64,000 bases of DNA from Aurantiochytrium sp. KH105 (GCA_003116975.1 BGKB01000055.1:124001-188000), one strand, 5' to 3'; shown: positions 49,893 through 60,315, counted from the first letter of the stretch. The notes: generated by a model not told the origin, from the letters alone. A program made the numbers and translations.

Positions 49893-52800
49893 ATGGGGAG
49901 CAACATGGGCGAGGAGCAGCTGTACGAGGCGCTCATCCATGGCACTAAGGCGTCGAACAGCTTCCCCGGCGAGGCGGATGACCTCGAATACTTTGCGAGC
50001 CTGCCCGAGTTCCAGGCGCGCATCGCTGGGTTCCGCGACCGTCTCGTCAAGTTGATCATGGACCTCGCCGAGAACGCGGACAGCAGCGACCAGGTCTTCA
50101 AGCTCGAGCAGCTGCGCGATGCCAACCCGGGCGCCCTCGAGACCTTTGAGCCCGTGTCGGAGATTATCGACATGCTCCTGGAAAACGTCGACGAGTCGCT
50201 CGACGCAAGCAGAGCGCTCTCGCGTGGCGTTGCTGCAGGAGGAGCCGCTGGCGCAGAAGCCGCCGCGGCGAAAAGCGAGCTCGTGCGCGGGGTGCGCGCG
50301 GGACTTCACGGCGTTATCACCCACGCCAAGGTGGACCGCCCCCAGAAACACTTTGCGCAGACCATTGACAATCTTAGAACACCCTTTAGACCAGTCTTGC
50401 ACAGCAAACCGAACGCCATTGTACCGCTCCCAGACAAGGGCATCGCTCTCCGCCCCGATGGCACCTACCCGAACCCGTACGAGACAGAAATACAGGCGGC
50501 GCTTGGTTCGCCACCCGCGTGGCTCCTCGAGCCCGCAGACCCCGTCGAGCCCGTGCGCAAACTCGAAGAGGTCCCCTGTACGTGGGTCGAAACAGAGACG
50601 CAGCTGCAGGAGATGTGCAATGCCCTCGCCGGCGAGCGTGCCATTGCCATCGACCTTGAAAACCATTCCTACCGCTCCTTCCAAGGCTTTGTCTGCCTTA
50701 TGCAGGTATCCACACGTAGCGCCGACTATCTGGTAGACACGCTGGCGCTTCGCAGCAAGCTCCATGCGCTCAACGAGCACTTTACCAATCCCAACATTGT
50801 CAAGGTCTTTCATGGCGCCGACTCTGACGTGGTCTGGCTTCAGCGCGATTTCGGGCTGTACCTCGTGTCGCTCTTTGACACCGGTCGTGCCGCGCGCGCG
50901 CTCTCGTACCCATCCGCTGGCCTGGCGTACGCACTCAAGCGTCACGTCGATCTTCGGGTCAACAAGGCTTTCCAGCTCGCCGACTGGCGCGTGCGCCCGC
51001 TTCCGGATGACATGTTTCGCTATGCTCGCGAAGACACGCATTATCTGCTGCACGTTTTTGACAAGCAACGAAATGAGCTGCTCGAAGCTGGCGGCGTCAA
51101 CATGATGCGCGACGTGCTACGCCGTTCTGCCGAGGTGGCACTCGCCACCTACGCCAAGGATACGTTCAATCCGGATGGATTCAATAAGCTTCTCGAACGC
51201 AGAAATCTCTCTCTGTCACAAGAGCAGCTTTCGGTTCTTGCCGCCGTGTACGGATGGCGCGACACCATTGCGCGGCGCGAAGATGAGTCTGTGCAATACG
51301 TTCTGCCGGACCGCATGCTTCTTCGTATTGCCCAAGAGGCGCCGGCCTCGGCCGCGGATCTCGAGCGCTGCTGCAATCCGTTGCCAGCTGTGGTGCAGAC
51401 GCGCGTCACCGAAGTACTTGCTCTTGTGCGCTCTGCGCGTGAGGCCGCCTCAGGCCAGAGCAAGCGCTATGCCGCAGCCGATGCCGACGAGGACATGGCT
51501 GTGGACCCGGAACTTAATCGCATCGCCGCGGCACCTGGCGCTCAGGACGTGCAGCAGGCCAAGGGTCAAGCACCACAACAGGGATCTGTGCAAATGGGGC
51601 TCAACTCGTCGCGCTCTTCGTTTGTCCCGATTCAGCCCAAGTCGAGTACATCAATCACCTTTGCCGAGGCTGCCAAGAGCGGCCTGCAATCCTCGCAGCA
51701 GCAGCAGCAGCAGCAGCAACCTTCGGGGGCGCGACGTGGATCGTTCGTGCACATGGCGAGCAGCCGCGCCACGCCAAGCCCTGTGCTTACCACTGAACAG
51801 CTGTACGACACGGCCGGGTGGCAGGACATCGGCGATCCGGACTGGAAGGCGCAAGTGATCCTCCGCAACAATACGCTGGCCAACGCTCGCCCAGCTGCAG
51901 TGAGTGCAGAGGCGCCTCGCGCCGACAACTACCGCGCTGCTCTTGCGGCCAAAACCAAAATCGGAGAAGAGCAGCTAAAGAGCGGCGCCGGCTTTGGTGC
52001 CCTGCCGCACAAGACGCCATTTGCGGCCATGGCGACGGCCATGTCTTCGGGTGAGCGCGCGAGCTCCGTGTCGATGGACGGCACGGACGATGGGCCGGCC
52101 CGTGGCGCGGCGGTTACTAGTGGGGCTGGTGACAGCGCGGGCACCGCTGTTGGGGGGCCAACAGGACCCGAAGACGCTGTAATTGATATCGATACGCCAG
52201 CCGACGCCGATGCCTTGGAGAGCGAGGACATCCCGCGTTCTATGGCGGAGATTTATCGCATCTCCAATCGCAATCGAAAGCGCAACAAGGACAAGAAAAA
52301 ACTCAAGGATGACAACGGCAATGGTCCGCGCAAATCCTCGCGTACCGCAAATGACGAATCATCATCCTCGTCAAGCTCCCATGCACAGTCGAGCAACAAT
52401 CATAATAGCACGTCCAGCGCGGCGTCTGACTCGGGCCGTTCGCATGATACAGCTGCAACGAAAAAGCGCGGCAAGGATGCTTCCAATGCTGGTGATGACA
52501 GTGAGGCGGGTGCCGGTGATGACGCAATAGATTTCATGCGGGATATCGGCTGGGTCGAGGGTGGCAACAAGCCTGTACCATCGCTTGTCGTGGAAGGCGC
52601 ACCAGATCAACCTGCTCATTTGGCTGGCGCTAGCGCGGACACGAGCACCGGTGCGAGTGTCAGCGGTGCTGCTAGTTCTGGCGCGGGTTCGAAGAAGTCG
52701 AGTACTGGGCCTGGGGCAAGCCAGACGAGCAAGGCGGGCAGCTCAAACAAGCGCGGTCGCCGAAACACGCCAAACTCGCCCAAACATCGCCCTGCTAACA

Positions 52801-53078
52801 GTGGGAACAGCAGTGGCGCAAGTGGCGAGCAGCAACAGCAGCAGCAACAGCAACAGCCCCGTCAGCTCCACGGCTACGCGAAGGCGGCCGCGGCGGCAGG
52901 TGCTTTTAGCTACTCGCAGGTTGCTGCAAATAATGGACGGGCGCCTGCATCCTCTGCGCCTGCGGCGGCCGGGTCTCGAGGACGGGGTCCTGGCCCTACA
53001 CCTGCACAGGCCCAGCAGCAACAGCAGCAATACAGGTCGCGAAGTGGCGCTGCTGCGAAATCTATGTCGTATCGTTGA
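49893..53078 (+). CDS. EXOSC10: RRP6/EXOSC10, nuclear exosome 3'-5' exoribonuclease
   Basis: 1061 residues. RRP6 is the DEDDy exonuclease associated with the nuclear exosome; it trims rRNA, snoRNA and decaying RNAs. Visible in order: N-terminal PMC2NT-like helical region (about 1-110) for the RRP47/C1D partner; the region KHFAQTIDNL that precedes the exonuclease; catalytic core with DLE at Asp 253 and Glu 255 (AIDLENHSYRSFQG), HGADSD with Asp 310, and YAREDTHYLL with Tyr 377 and Asp 381; then the HRDC domain (about 430-510, with LSLSQEQLSVLAAVYGWRD). The second half (about 540-1061) is disordered and low-complexity, with Gln runs near 605 and 980, Ser/Gly/Asn-rich parts, basic patches such as NRNRKRNKDKKKL and Arg/Gly-rich ends. 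Human EXOSC10 is 885 residues (from memory), so the tail is long. Start MGSNMGEEQLYEAL fits. Confidence 0.93.
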   Translation: MGSNMGEEQLYEALIHGTKASNSFPGEADDLEYFASLPEFQARIAGFRDRLVKLIMDLAENADSSDQVFKLEQLRDANPGALETFEPVSEIIDMLLENVDESLDASRALSRGVAAGGAAGAEAAAAKSELVRGVRAGLHGVITHAKVDRPQKHFAQTIDNLRTPFRPVLHSKPNAIVPLPDKGIALRPDGTYPNPYETEIQAALGSPPAWLLEPADPVEPVRKLEEVPCTWVETETQLQEMCNALAGERAIAIDLENHSYRSFQGFVCLMQVSTRSADYLVDTLALRSKLHALNEHFTNPNIVKVFHGADSDVVWLQRDFGLYLVSLFDTGRAARALSYPSAGLAYALKRHVDLRVNKAFQLADWRVRPLPDDMFRYAREDTHYLLHVFDKQRNELLEAGGVNMMRDVLRRSAEVALATYAKDTFNPDGFNKLLERRNLSLSQEQLSVLAAVYGWRDTIARREDESVQYVLPDRMLLRIAQEAPASAADLERCCNPLPAVVQTRVTEVLALVRSAREAASGQSKRYAAADADEDMAVDPELNRIAAAPGAQDVQQAKGQAPQQGSVQMGLNSSRSSFVPIQPKSSTSITFAEAAKSGLQSSQQQQQQQQPSGARRGSFVHMASSRATPSPVLTTEQLYDTAGWQDIGDPDWKAQVILRNNTLANARPAAVSAEAPRADNYRAALAAKTKIGEEQLKSGAGFGALPHKTPFAAMATAMSSGERASSVSMDGTDDGPARGAAVTSGAGDSAGTAVGGPTGPEDAVIDIDTPADADALESEDIPRSMAEIYRISNRNRKRNKDKKKLKDDNGNGPRKSSRTANDESSSSSSSHAQSSNNHNSTSSAASDSGRSHDTAATKKRGKDASNAGDDSEAGAGDDAIDFMRDIGWVEGGNKPVPSLVVEGAPDQPAHLAGASADTSTGASVSGAASSGAGSKKSSTGPGASQTSKAGSSNKRGRRNTPNSPKHRPANSGNSSGASGEQQQQQQQQQPRQLHGYAKAAAAAGAFSYSQVAANNGRAPASSAPAAAGSRGRGPGPTPAQAQQQQQQYRSRSGAAAKSMSYR

Positions 53079-53442
53079 TACTTTCGAGTAAGAAGATTCT
53101 GATTTTCCCTTTTCCCTTTGCACTTGCGAATCTTTTAACGCCAACTTTGTATACACGCCCTCTCGCATCAATCCCTTACCTTTCTTGTAGCTTTTTTTTT
53201 CCATTTACATTATTTCAGGGGTCTAGAATCAGAGAGGCCTTGGCCACGTTGCATTATCTATTCGTGTTGTTTGTCATACAATCAATTGATGATCGTAAGT
53301 TTAGGACAATCTTCTTCCGCTAGACTTCGCTGATTGACGATGCGCTGGAGGGAAGAGCTGGACCAGGAGCCTGTTAGCAACGCCAGGGTCTTCAACGACA
53401 CTCTCTCGATCAAATGAATGATGAACTTGATCAGTACCATGG
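53079..53442. other. 3' spacer between RRP6 and the next gene
   Basis: 364 bp, AT-richer than the genes, between convergent genes. It includes a T run near 53192-53200. Nothing else is seen. Confidence 0.45.
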
Positions 53443-54807
53443 TCAGGTCTTTGTTGTTGTCGCTTGTGGAAGGTCAATGGATCGAATGGTCACAGAGTAG
53501 AGACGCTTGCGACTCTGCGACGCTGTCGAGGGCTGAAAAGCCGAACGAGGCCGGACCTCGAGCTCGCTCAGGCGGCGTCGCGGGAACGAGCTGCAGAAAA
53601 CGCCAGATGATGCACCAGCCGTTTGCGCCCGCGCTTGGCCGAGACTTGCCAGATCGCGAAGAGACGGAGAAGACATTGGCTTTGCAGCTCCATTCTCCCT
53701 GTCCCGATCCTGATCCTGATTCTGATTCAGACTCTTCCTGCTCAAAGATTTTCTTACTCTGCTGGCATGACTGCCTCGACTCGCAGCGCTTCCCTCGGTA
53801 CGGAGCGCTTGAAGCTCTTGCTTCACATTTTGCAGATCGCGCGTCGCTCGAGAAGGATTGAGAAGCTCTTCTTCACGCAGAGCTTCTTCCATCTCGAGCT
53901 GATTGCTTGCGACGATTTGACAGAGTCTACGCCTGTCTCTTCGCTCGTCGCCATGACTCGTCTTGGGTCGAGCATAGATATCAAAGTCGACCGCTGTGCT
54001 AAAAGGTGGTCCTTCGGGTCGCCATTCTGACTTGAAAAAGTGCGACGGATGTTTGCGTGGGCTCAGCTGAGAGATTGCTGGCTCGTGAGCCACAAGGGGG
54101 GTTGCCTTCCAGAGGCCGCCTAGGTCTCGTTGCGGGTCTCGGTCGCGGAAACAGTGGTGCACAGGGTGCCGCGAGGGCGCGACATCGAGAGGACTCGGGG
54201 GCAGATCGATGCTGTGCGCACGTATCTCTGCGTGCGTTTTGCGTAGCGATCCAGATCTCTCTTCATCGAGCTCGCCACCTCCACGGTAGTACGCGCGAGA
54301 GGTGGATGCATGATGGCTAGAGAGAAAGTATGGGCCCCGGTGCTTGGATTTTTGAACGACGCGAAAGCCTCCTTCGGTTGGCATGGCATCGACATCACCA
54401 GGGGGTTGAGCTGCTGCCGTGCGAAGAATGTGCGCTGCTGATTCTGCCCGCTTGCCATCCACCCATTTTTGCATCCGCCTTCGCGCGCGTCGAGCAAGCT
54501 CGCTCGGCGCCCTTCCATGTGCCTCCAGACACACCGCTGCACGCGCATCTTCGTCTTGCGCGAGTTCTCGAGCAGCCTCGACCTCGCGGGCGGCCGCTCT
54601 TGCCTCCGCGACGTGGACGCTGTACATTTCGCCCCCGATTTCGCTTTGGAATCTTTTTTCCTTCGAGCCGCTCACTCCTTTTACGTTAAGCGGCAAGGCT
54701 CGGCCCTTTGCTCTATGCGGAGCGAGTGAGTGAGTGCGGTGTCGCAACCACTCCAACGAGAACGGAAGAGAGGTCTTGCGAGTGATGCGTTGACAATCGC
54801 AAGTCAC
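53443..54807 (-). CDS. Unknown charged, partly helical protein
   Basis: 454 residues from the first ATG; an ATG at 54627 (MYSVHVAEARAAAREVEAA) may be the real start, as the preceding 60 residues are mixed. A helical N-terminal part (AEARAAAREVEAARELAQDE) is followed by Arg/Ser/Pro-rich regions with FRVVQKSKHRGPYFLS and a His/Ser stretch, and then a coiled-coil-like piece (NQLEMEEALREEELLNPSRA...DLQNVKQELQALR). The C-terminus is Arg/Ser-rich with NQNQDQDRDREN, a run of Asn/Asp/Gln. Several KSLSRKS and SP sites suggest phosphorylation. No known domain is recognised. Its convergence with RRP6 says nothing about function. Confidence 0.5.
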   Translation of the reverse strand: MTCDCQRITRKTSLPFSLEWLRHRTHSLAPHRAKGRALPLNVKGVSGSKEKRFQSEIGGEMYSVHVAEARAAAREVEAARELAQDEDARAAVCLEAHGRAPSELARRARRRMQKWVDGKRAESAAHILRTAAAQPPGDVDAMPTEGGFRVVQKSKHRGPYFLSSHHASTSRAYYRGGGELDEERSGSLRKTHAEIRAHSIDLPPSPLDVAPSRHPVHHCFRDRDPQRDLGGLWKATPLVAHEPAISQLSPRKHPSHFFKSEWRPEGPPFSTAVDFDIYARPKTSHGDERRDRRRLCQIVASNQLEMEEALREEELLNPSRATRDLQNVKQELQALRTEGSAASRGSHASRVRKSLSRKSLNQNQDQDRDRENGAAKPMSSPSLRDLASLGQARAQTAGASSGVFCSSFPRRRLSELEVRPRSAFQPSTASQSRKRLYSVTIRSIDLPQATTTKT

Positions 54808-56056
54808 TGGCGCTTGTTCAACTTACTGACAGTAAGGAAACAAGCTACACTTTACGGATCTTTTCACTGACCTCCTCTTCCTCATTTCCTTTTTCCGCCC
54901 ACATTGCCCACGTACGAGGCTGTGCTACCGCTGTGCGTCGATCAAATCGATCGCGTTTAATCGTCCATGTGTGTGTATGTATACGCAGTACGCGCGAGTA
55001 TGTGTGTGTGGGTGATGAGTTTGTTTCTTCTCTTGCCGGCCGACTGTGGGAACGTGGACCCGCCGTCGAGCTCCGGCTCAACTTGCGCGGCAACAGCTCT
55101 GTCTCCGTAGTTTTCGGCGACGGCACAATATGTCGCACACACTGCGCTCCCAAGCTCGCCTGGTCTCCAGTACACGCAGGCAGCCACGCGCGCGCGCGCC
55201 CGCACGCATCTGCCGCTCCTCGCCGCGCCTCTCTCCTCCCCCCCCCCCTCTCTTCATCTGCTAGCAACTCCAGGGCACCGGATCTGTGTTTCCTCCGTGC
55301 GTCGTGCCGGCGCTCCCCTTCCCTCCATCTCCACCTGGCTCTCTACGCACACACGTACGCACACAGTGGCCGGCCTCCGCCCAAGATCTCCGCGTCGTCG
55401 TCATTGCCGCGGCAAGCCAGCCAACCTGCCCGACCGCGCTCCGGCGGCCGCCCTCGACGCGCCCCTCCCGCGCGTCCGCGTCCCAGGCTTCACCCGTTGC
55501 TTCTCGCAGTCTTCGGTCCCGCTCGGTCCCGCTCCTAGGATCCCATGCCATCCATTCCAGGTCAGGTCGCCGAGTCTCTTCGCGCGGCGCCGCGACTGGC
55601 CGAAGCCGCGGCCGCGGCGTGCAGGAGCCGCCAAACTGGGCTCCCGCGGCAGCTCTTGCCGCGGAGGGCGCGGGGGCGACCTCCTGGAGAGGGAGGGAGA
55701 GGAGAAGCGGCCGGAGCTCGGGGCCCGGACGTTTCCGCGCGGGCTGTTGGCTCGGGACTTTATTCATCCTGAGCATGAGCACGAGCGCGACCCGGACTTG
55801 GACTTGGGGCGCAGCAATAGGCAAGGGAAGCAAAGATTGCTTTGCTTGCTTGCTGGCTTCGACGCACGAGCCTCTCTGCGCCAACAGACAGACCCCGAAC
55901 GAGCCCGCTGCGGCTGTGAGCTTGTGCTGCGTGCGCGCGAGTGCGGTCGGAGAGCTAAGCTGCTCGAGCACGTGGAGGAAGGGAGGGAGCAGCGGGACAG
56001 GTTTCCCGGAGAGGGCAGGGGGAGAAGGGAGCGCGAGCTAGCGCGAGAGGGAGACC
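54808..56056. promoter_or_regulatory. Divergent spacer upstream of the YeeE/YedE gene
   Basis: About 1.25 kb, increasingly GC-rich, with a TGTG/CACA-type stretch (54967-55012), a C run (55239-55247), and ORFs of 60-250 codons on both strands that have no recognisable content. It holds both promoters. Confidence 0.4.
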
Positions 56057-57181
56057 ATGTTTGAGCCGCTGGTCGCGATGGGCGTGGGCTCGGTCTTCGG
56101 ACTGGTGCTGGACAAGGCGCACAATAACATTCCGGCGAGTATCATCACGCAGATGAACATGACCAACTTTACCATGATGAGGATGTTCCTGGCCGCCTCC
56201 GGGACAAGCGCCTTTGTGATCCTGGCGCTGCACCAGCTCGGCATCAAAGAACGCACGTGTAAAGGTGGACTCTCGCTCGGGCTCAAATGGTTTGGGGGCT
56301 ACGGCGCAAACTTTGTCGGCGGCATCATTCTTGGCGTCGGTCTCTTTCTTACCGGCGCCTGCCCCGGCACCGTCTTCGCCATGATGGGCGCCAACGTACC
56401 GTACTCGGGATACACGTTTGCGGGCGGCGTCCTCGGAACGATTCTCTTTGGCTACATGGAAAAGCATCTGCGCAAGAACGAGAACTTTCACGTGCGTCAC
56501 GAGCCGGCCACCTCAGACCTTGCGGCCAAGCTCGGCGTTTCGTTTGAGGTCGCCTCCATTGGGTTCCTCGCAGTTTGTGCGGGTGGTGTTGTCGCCGTTG
56601 AACAGCTTCTCCCATGGAGGCAGGGCCAGGCCCAGCTTCTCGCAGAGCCACTCCCAGAACGCCCGCTCCTCGACGTCACGGCGCCCAGCTGGGATCCCAT
56701 GGTTGCTGGCATGATTCTCGGCGGCCTTCAGCTTCCCATCAAGACGCTCACGGGCTATGCGCTGGGCCAGAGCAGCGCCTATGTACAAATCGCAGGGCAA
56801 TGTGCGCGCTTGGTGGACAGCAACCTTGAGACGAACAGCCCCTACCTCTTTCGCACGATTGGAGACAACTACGACCTTTTCCAGGTGTTTTCTGGTATTG
56901 GCATCATGGCCGGCGCTGCGCTTTCCAACTATCTTGCGGGCGAGCCAGAGCTCTCGAGTCTCGCTGCCAACGGATGCGGCGATCCGGTGCGTGCATTTGT
57001 TGGCGGTGTCATCATGTTGCTTGGCGCGCGCTGCGCGGGCGGCTGCGCAAGTGGCCATGGCATCAGTGGCATGGCCACGCTCTCGGCAGGCTCCGTGGTG
57101 TCCGTCTGCGGCATGTTCCTCGGCGGCATCTTGTGTTCAGTGGCTTCTGGATCCTTTATGCAGCAAGTTGCCGTGATCTAA
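56057..57181 (+). CDS. YeeE/YedE-family transporter (thiosulfate/sulfur uptake, TsuA-like)
   Basis: 374 residues with about nine to ten hydrophobic segments. YeeE/YedE (sulphur transport domain, formerly DUF395) proteins such as bacterial TsuA import thiosulfate or related sulfur compounds, relaying substrate past conserved cysteines. Both halves of the internal repeat carry the signature: FLTGACPGTVFAMMGAN with Cys at about 102, and LLGARCAGGCASGHGISGMA with Cys at about 326 and 330. These match the GxCPGT and CxGGCxSGHG motifs. The family is mainly bacterial but also occurs in several microbial eukaryotes. Its base composition and position are like its neighbours, so any transfer from bacteria is old. 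A minimal N-terminus precedes the first helix, and no targeting peptide is evident. Plasma membrane is possible. It is tail-to-tail with MCM5 (98 bp). Confidence 0.9.
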   Translation: MFEPLVAMGVGSVFGLVLDKAHNNIPASIITQMNMTNFTMMRMFLAASGTSAFVILALHQLGIKERTCKGGLSLGLKWFGGYGANFVGGIILGVGLFLTGACPGTVFAMMGANVPYSGYTFAGGVLGTILFGYMEKHLRKNENFHVRHEPATSDLAAKLGVSFEVASIGFLAVCAGGVVAVEQLLPWRQGQAQLLAEPLPERPLLDVTAPSWDPMVAGMILGGLQLPIKTLTGYALGQSSAYVQIAGQCARLVDSNLETNSPYLFRTIGDNYDLFQVFSGIGIMAGAALSNYLAGEPELSSLAANGCGDPVRAFVGGVIMLLGARCAGGCASGHGISGMATLSAGSVVSVCGMFLGGILCSVASGSFMQQVAVI

Positions 57182-57279
57182 ATTGCACCCGGGGCCTCAA
57201 GCTGGAAATGGGAAACAAGCCGAGACACCAAAAGACAACAAATCAAGAATGGCTTGATCAAATCAAAGTTTTGTTTTTT

Positions 57280-59544
57280 CTATCGTACCCTACGGATCTT
57301 CTTTTGCTGTGACGCATGCTTGACCTCGCCGCGCTCAAGCATGATCTGCAAAGCCTTGCGTACGGCAAACTGGCTGTAGCCCTGGAGCGACACGAACTCG
57401 TCAATGAGACCACGCTGCGAGACCGTGGACCCAATCGGAACGCGACGCTTGATTTGGTCCTCCACAGCTTGCACCTCGCGCACTTGCTCGCGGCCAAGCG
57501 ACGACATGTCTCCAGGCGCTGCGCCGTTTGATGCAGCATTGAGCGTCGAAACCTTGAAAAGGCGAATGGCCTCAGTGACGTGCGCAGGCGTTGCTTCGAA
57601 AGCAAGCTCCATCTTGGCCAGCGACTCGGCGATGCGCACAACGGCCTCGAGCTGACGAATGGTAATGGGAACCGTCGGGCTGCCCCCCCCCGACGACTCG
57701 CGTTGACGCTTGCGGTGATCTTCGCGAATGCCTACATAATTGTTGCGAAGCAGCTCGGCAGCGGCTGGTGACAGAACGGGGGCGCACTTGAGGCGGCAGT
57801 ATTTGATGTACTTTTTCATGAGCAAGAGATCAATCTCGCCCTGCGTGCGCTCCTCATCCGTGCCCACGGCGTCGGTTCCGCCACCACCATGGCCGCGATC
57901 AAAGTTGCTCACCGCCGTCGAAGCGTCGACGTGGACACCAATGACGTGCCGCGCGATGAGGCGGTCCTTGGCCTCGTCGCGAATATCGCGTACGATAAAG
58001 ATGAGATCAAAGCGCGAAAGAATCGTTGGCAGAAAGTCAATGTTTTCCGCCGCAGACTTCATGTCGTCATAAGTGCCAAAAACAGGATTGGCCGCTGCAA
58101 GAACAGACGATCTTGAATTGAGCACCGTCGTGATTCCTGCCTTGGCCACAGAGATGGTCTGCTGTTCCATTGCTTCGTGAATGGCCACGCGGTCTTGCTC
58201 GCGCATCTTGTCAAACTCGTCGATGCAAACGACGCCGCCGTCTGCAAGGACCATTGCGCCGCCCTCGAGGAAAAACTCGCCGCGGGAGTCCTTGATGACA
58301 TTTGCCGTGAGACCCGCCGCAGACGAGCCCTTGCCCGAGGTGTACACACCAACGGGGGCCACCTTTTCTACAAACTTGAGAAACTGCGACTTGGCCGTCG
58401 ATGGATCACCCAGCATGAGCACATTGATGTCGCCGCGCAGCTTCATGCCGTCTGGAAGAATGCGACGCGAGCCGCCAAAGAGCAAGCACGCGATGGCCTT
58501 TTTGATGTCGTGCGTGTAGTCGCCCGAAATTGCTGGAGCGATCGAGCGGGCGATGCGACCGTAAATATCGCGCGAGCGGGCCATGTTGTGAAAGGTTTGC
58601 TCTTCTTCGGGCGTGAAAAGAGAGCTGGAGCGGCCGGACTCGTCATCCATGACCTCGATGCCCACAACTGTGAGAAAGCCGTCCTTGACGGAGGATGGCA
58701 TGCGAGAGCCGCCCTTGGCGCTCGCGGTTTTACCGGACTGCTGTCGCACCGAGGAAATGCCCATAACTTTGATGCGCATGCCAGGGGACACCTGATCAAC
58801 GAGGTTTCGCGTTACAGAGAGGTTGATGCTGCGGGGCATCTCACCCGTTGGCACTGCTTCGGGGGCCTCTTGGAGCTTGAGCCACTGCGCGTCGACGTAC
58901 TTGTTTTGGTCGGGAAGAACCTTGAACGAGTCATTAGGCGAAGGGCATTCTGGAGCAGGACATGATCGGGGCATTTTCACGGCCTTGTTGAAGTTTGCGC
59001 AGGGAATGGTCTTTTTATATCTGCACGAAGTGCAAATGAATGTGAGCTCGACAGCTTTGGCGGACGCGCGCGATGCGTGCGTAACAATGCCAGGAATCAT
59101 GAGCAGCTTGTTCATGTCGTTGGCGGACACGGTGCGTAGCGGAGTGGGTTTCTGTTTGCTTGAGAGCAAGACCTGAATGTCTGGGATCTCACCACTTTGC
59201 ATCTCGTCGCGGCTAGGCGTGGTCAGTTGCAGCGCCTGCTTAGCTGCCTCCTCAAAGACGTCGAGGTAGACTGCTGGGCGTTGGAGAAGCATGTCCAAGA
59301 GTTCTTCGTCATAGTTGTTCAGGTGCTCGAGCTCCACGACAAGCTTGTGTTCGCCGCGCCGAAAGCGCTCGAGCAGCTGCGCGCGATAAGGAAAAACCTG
59401 TGTTGAGGCCTCGCGGTAGTTGCGGATAAACTCGCGGAAGCGGCTCAGGACGCGCTTCTTTTCGTTTCTGCTCACGTCCGCCTCCCCTGCGCCAAGGTTT
59501 TGGTTCGTGTACGACGCGGGGCGTTCGTCCCAAGCCGTCGCCAT
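57280..59544 (-). CDS. MCM5: MCM5, subunit of the MCM2-7 replicative helicase
   Basis: 754 residues, close to other MCM5 proteins. MCM2-7 is loaded at origins and, as CMG, unwinds DNA. The N-terminal part has a zinc-binding set CTSC (171, 174) and CPAPEC (about 194, 199), with FREFIRNYREASTQVFPYRAQLL upstream, which is MCM5-like. The AAA+ core: Walker A GDPSTAKS (about 377-384), TSGKGSSAAGLTANV, Walker B VCIDEFDKM (about 438-446), sensor region AAANPVFGTYDDMKSAAENI, and arginine finger SRFDLIFIVRD (about 508-518). A C-terminal winged-helix part (RVPIGSTVSQRGLIDEFVSL) ends the protein. A Gly/His linker (DRGHGGGGTDAV) in the C-terminal region is an insert. No introns. Start MATAWDERPASY is normal for the family. 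Confidence 0.95.
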   Translation of the reverse strand: MATAWDERPASYTNQNLGAGEADVSRNEKKRVLSRFREFIRNYREASTQVFPYRAQLLERFRRGEHKLVVELEHLNNYDEELLDMLLQRPAVYLDVFEEAAKQALQLTTPSRDEMQSGEIPDIQVLLSSKQKPTPLRTVSANDMNKLLMIPGIVTHASRASAKAVELTFICTSCRYKKTIPCANFNKAVKMPRSCPAPECPSPNDSFKVLPDQNKYVDAQWLKLQEAPEAVPTGEMPRSINLSVTRNLVDQVSPGMRIKVMGISSVRQQSGKTASAKGGSRMPSSVKDGFLTVVGIEVMDDESGRSSSLFTPEEEQTFHNMARSRDIYGRIARSIAPAISGDYTHDIKKAIACLLFGGSRRILPDGMKLRGDINVLMLGDPSTAKSQFLKFVEKVAPVGVYTSGKGSSAAGLTANVIKDSRGEFFLEGGAMVLADGGVVCIDEFDKMREQDRVAIHEAMEQQTISVAKAGITTVLNSRSSVLAAANPVFGTYDDMKSAAENIDFLPTILSRFDLIFIVRDIRDEAKDRLIARHVIGVHVDASTAVSNFDRGHGGGGTDAVGTDEERTQGEIDLLLMKKYIKYCRLKCAPVLSPAAAELLRNNYVGIREDHRKRQRESSGGGSPTVPITIRQLEAVVRIAESLAKMELAFEATPAHVTEAIRLFKVSTLNAASNGAAPGDMSSLGREQVREVQAVEDQIKRRVPIGSTVSQRGLIDEFVSLQGYSQFAVRKALQIMLERGEVKHASQQKKIRRVR

Positions 59545-60315
59545 GGTGGTTGAGCTTGACGAGCGCCTTTCTTGTCAGCTGTCGTCAACTATTTCGCACG
59601 AGTTGATGAGCTGGCGTCCAGTTGGGTTTGAAGCGGGCGAAGACCTGCGGCCGGCGGCCTTGATGGTCTCGCGCGATGACGAGAAAGGGAGAACGAGTCT
59701 CCCTCGTCACGCGCGAGGACGCACGCTCGAAGACACGAACGTCGCTCGCGTGTTGTCTGATTGACAGTGAGGACGAAAGTCACGGTTAGGCAATTGTTGA
59801 AACCGAAAATTCGGTTCGCTCTGAACGTTACAATCAGACCGTTTCACGAACTTTCTGTGACCCAGAGCCGAAATGAAGAAACAGAAGTGAAGCTAGAACG
59901 TTGGACTCGCAATCTCTAGAATAGAAATAAATATTGGCCCGAGGCTGTTATACCATAGATAAGGCCTGGGGCTCATTTTGTTTGATTGTATCAAAGAAAT
60001 TCGGACAAAGTCGAAACCGGTTGTGGTAGGATTCACAAGGGCATGGAAAGTATAAAATTCAAGGAAACGACGCCTGCCGGTGGAGCTGGCTATTCGCAGC
60101 TCCACGTTCTCTGCTCTGGGGAAAAAGGTAAGGTAATCTACTTGCACATCGCGCCGCTGGTTCGTATAGTTTTTTAGGGATTTTTTTTACTTCTGAAGTG
60201 GGGGGAGGCTAAGCATTGATTGAATGACGCGCGAGGAGCAAAAAAGTGCAGCAGTGCAGCGAGGACGTGCGTGTCCGCCCGCTCTCGCTCGTAAGATCTT
60301 GGATTAAAAAAAATC
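59545..60315. promoter_or_regulatory. Spacer upstream of MCM5 and downstream of SEC61
   Basis: 771 bp between genes in the same orientation. It contains a palindrome with 7-bp arms (AACCGAA / TTCGGTT, 59801-59816), about 260 bp upstream of the MCM5 ATG, and an AT-rich stretch at 59900-60200. No gene is supported. Confidence 0.4.
59801..59816. promoter_or_regulatory. Palindrome upstream of MCM5
   Basis: AACCGAA, two A bases, TTCGGTT. A candidate dimer-binding site or chance palindrome; no known factor is assigned. Confidence 0.2.

Noticed and set aside
49122-51068. Minus-strand ORF across the assembly gap and into RRP6
   Set aside because: It includes 75 unknown residues from the N bases and is otherwise antisense to RRP6.
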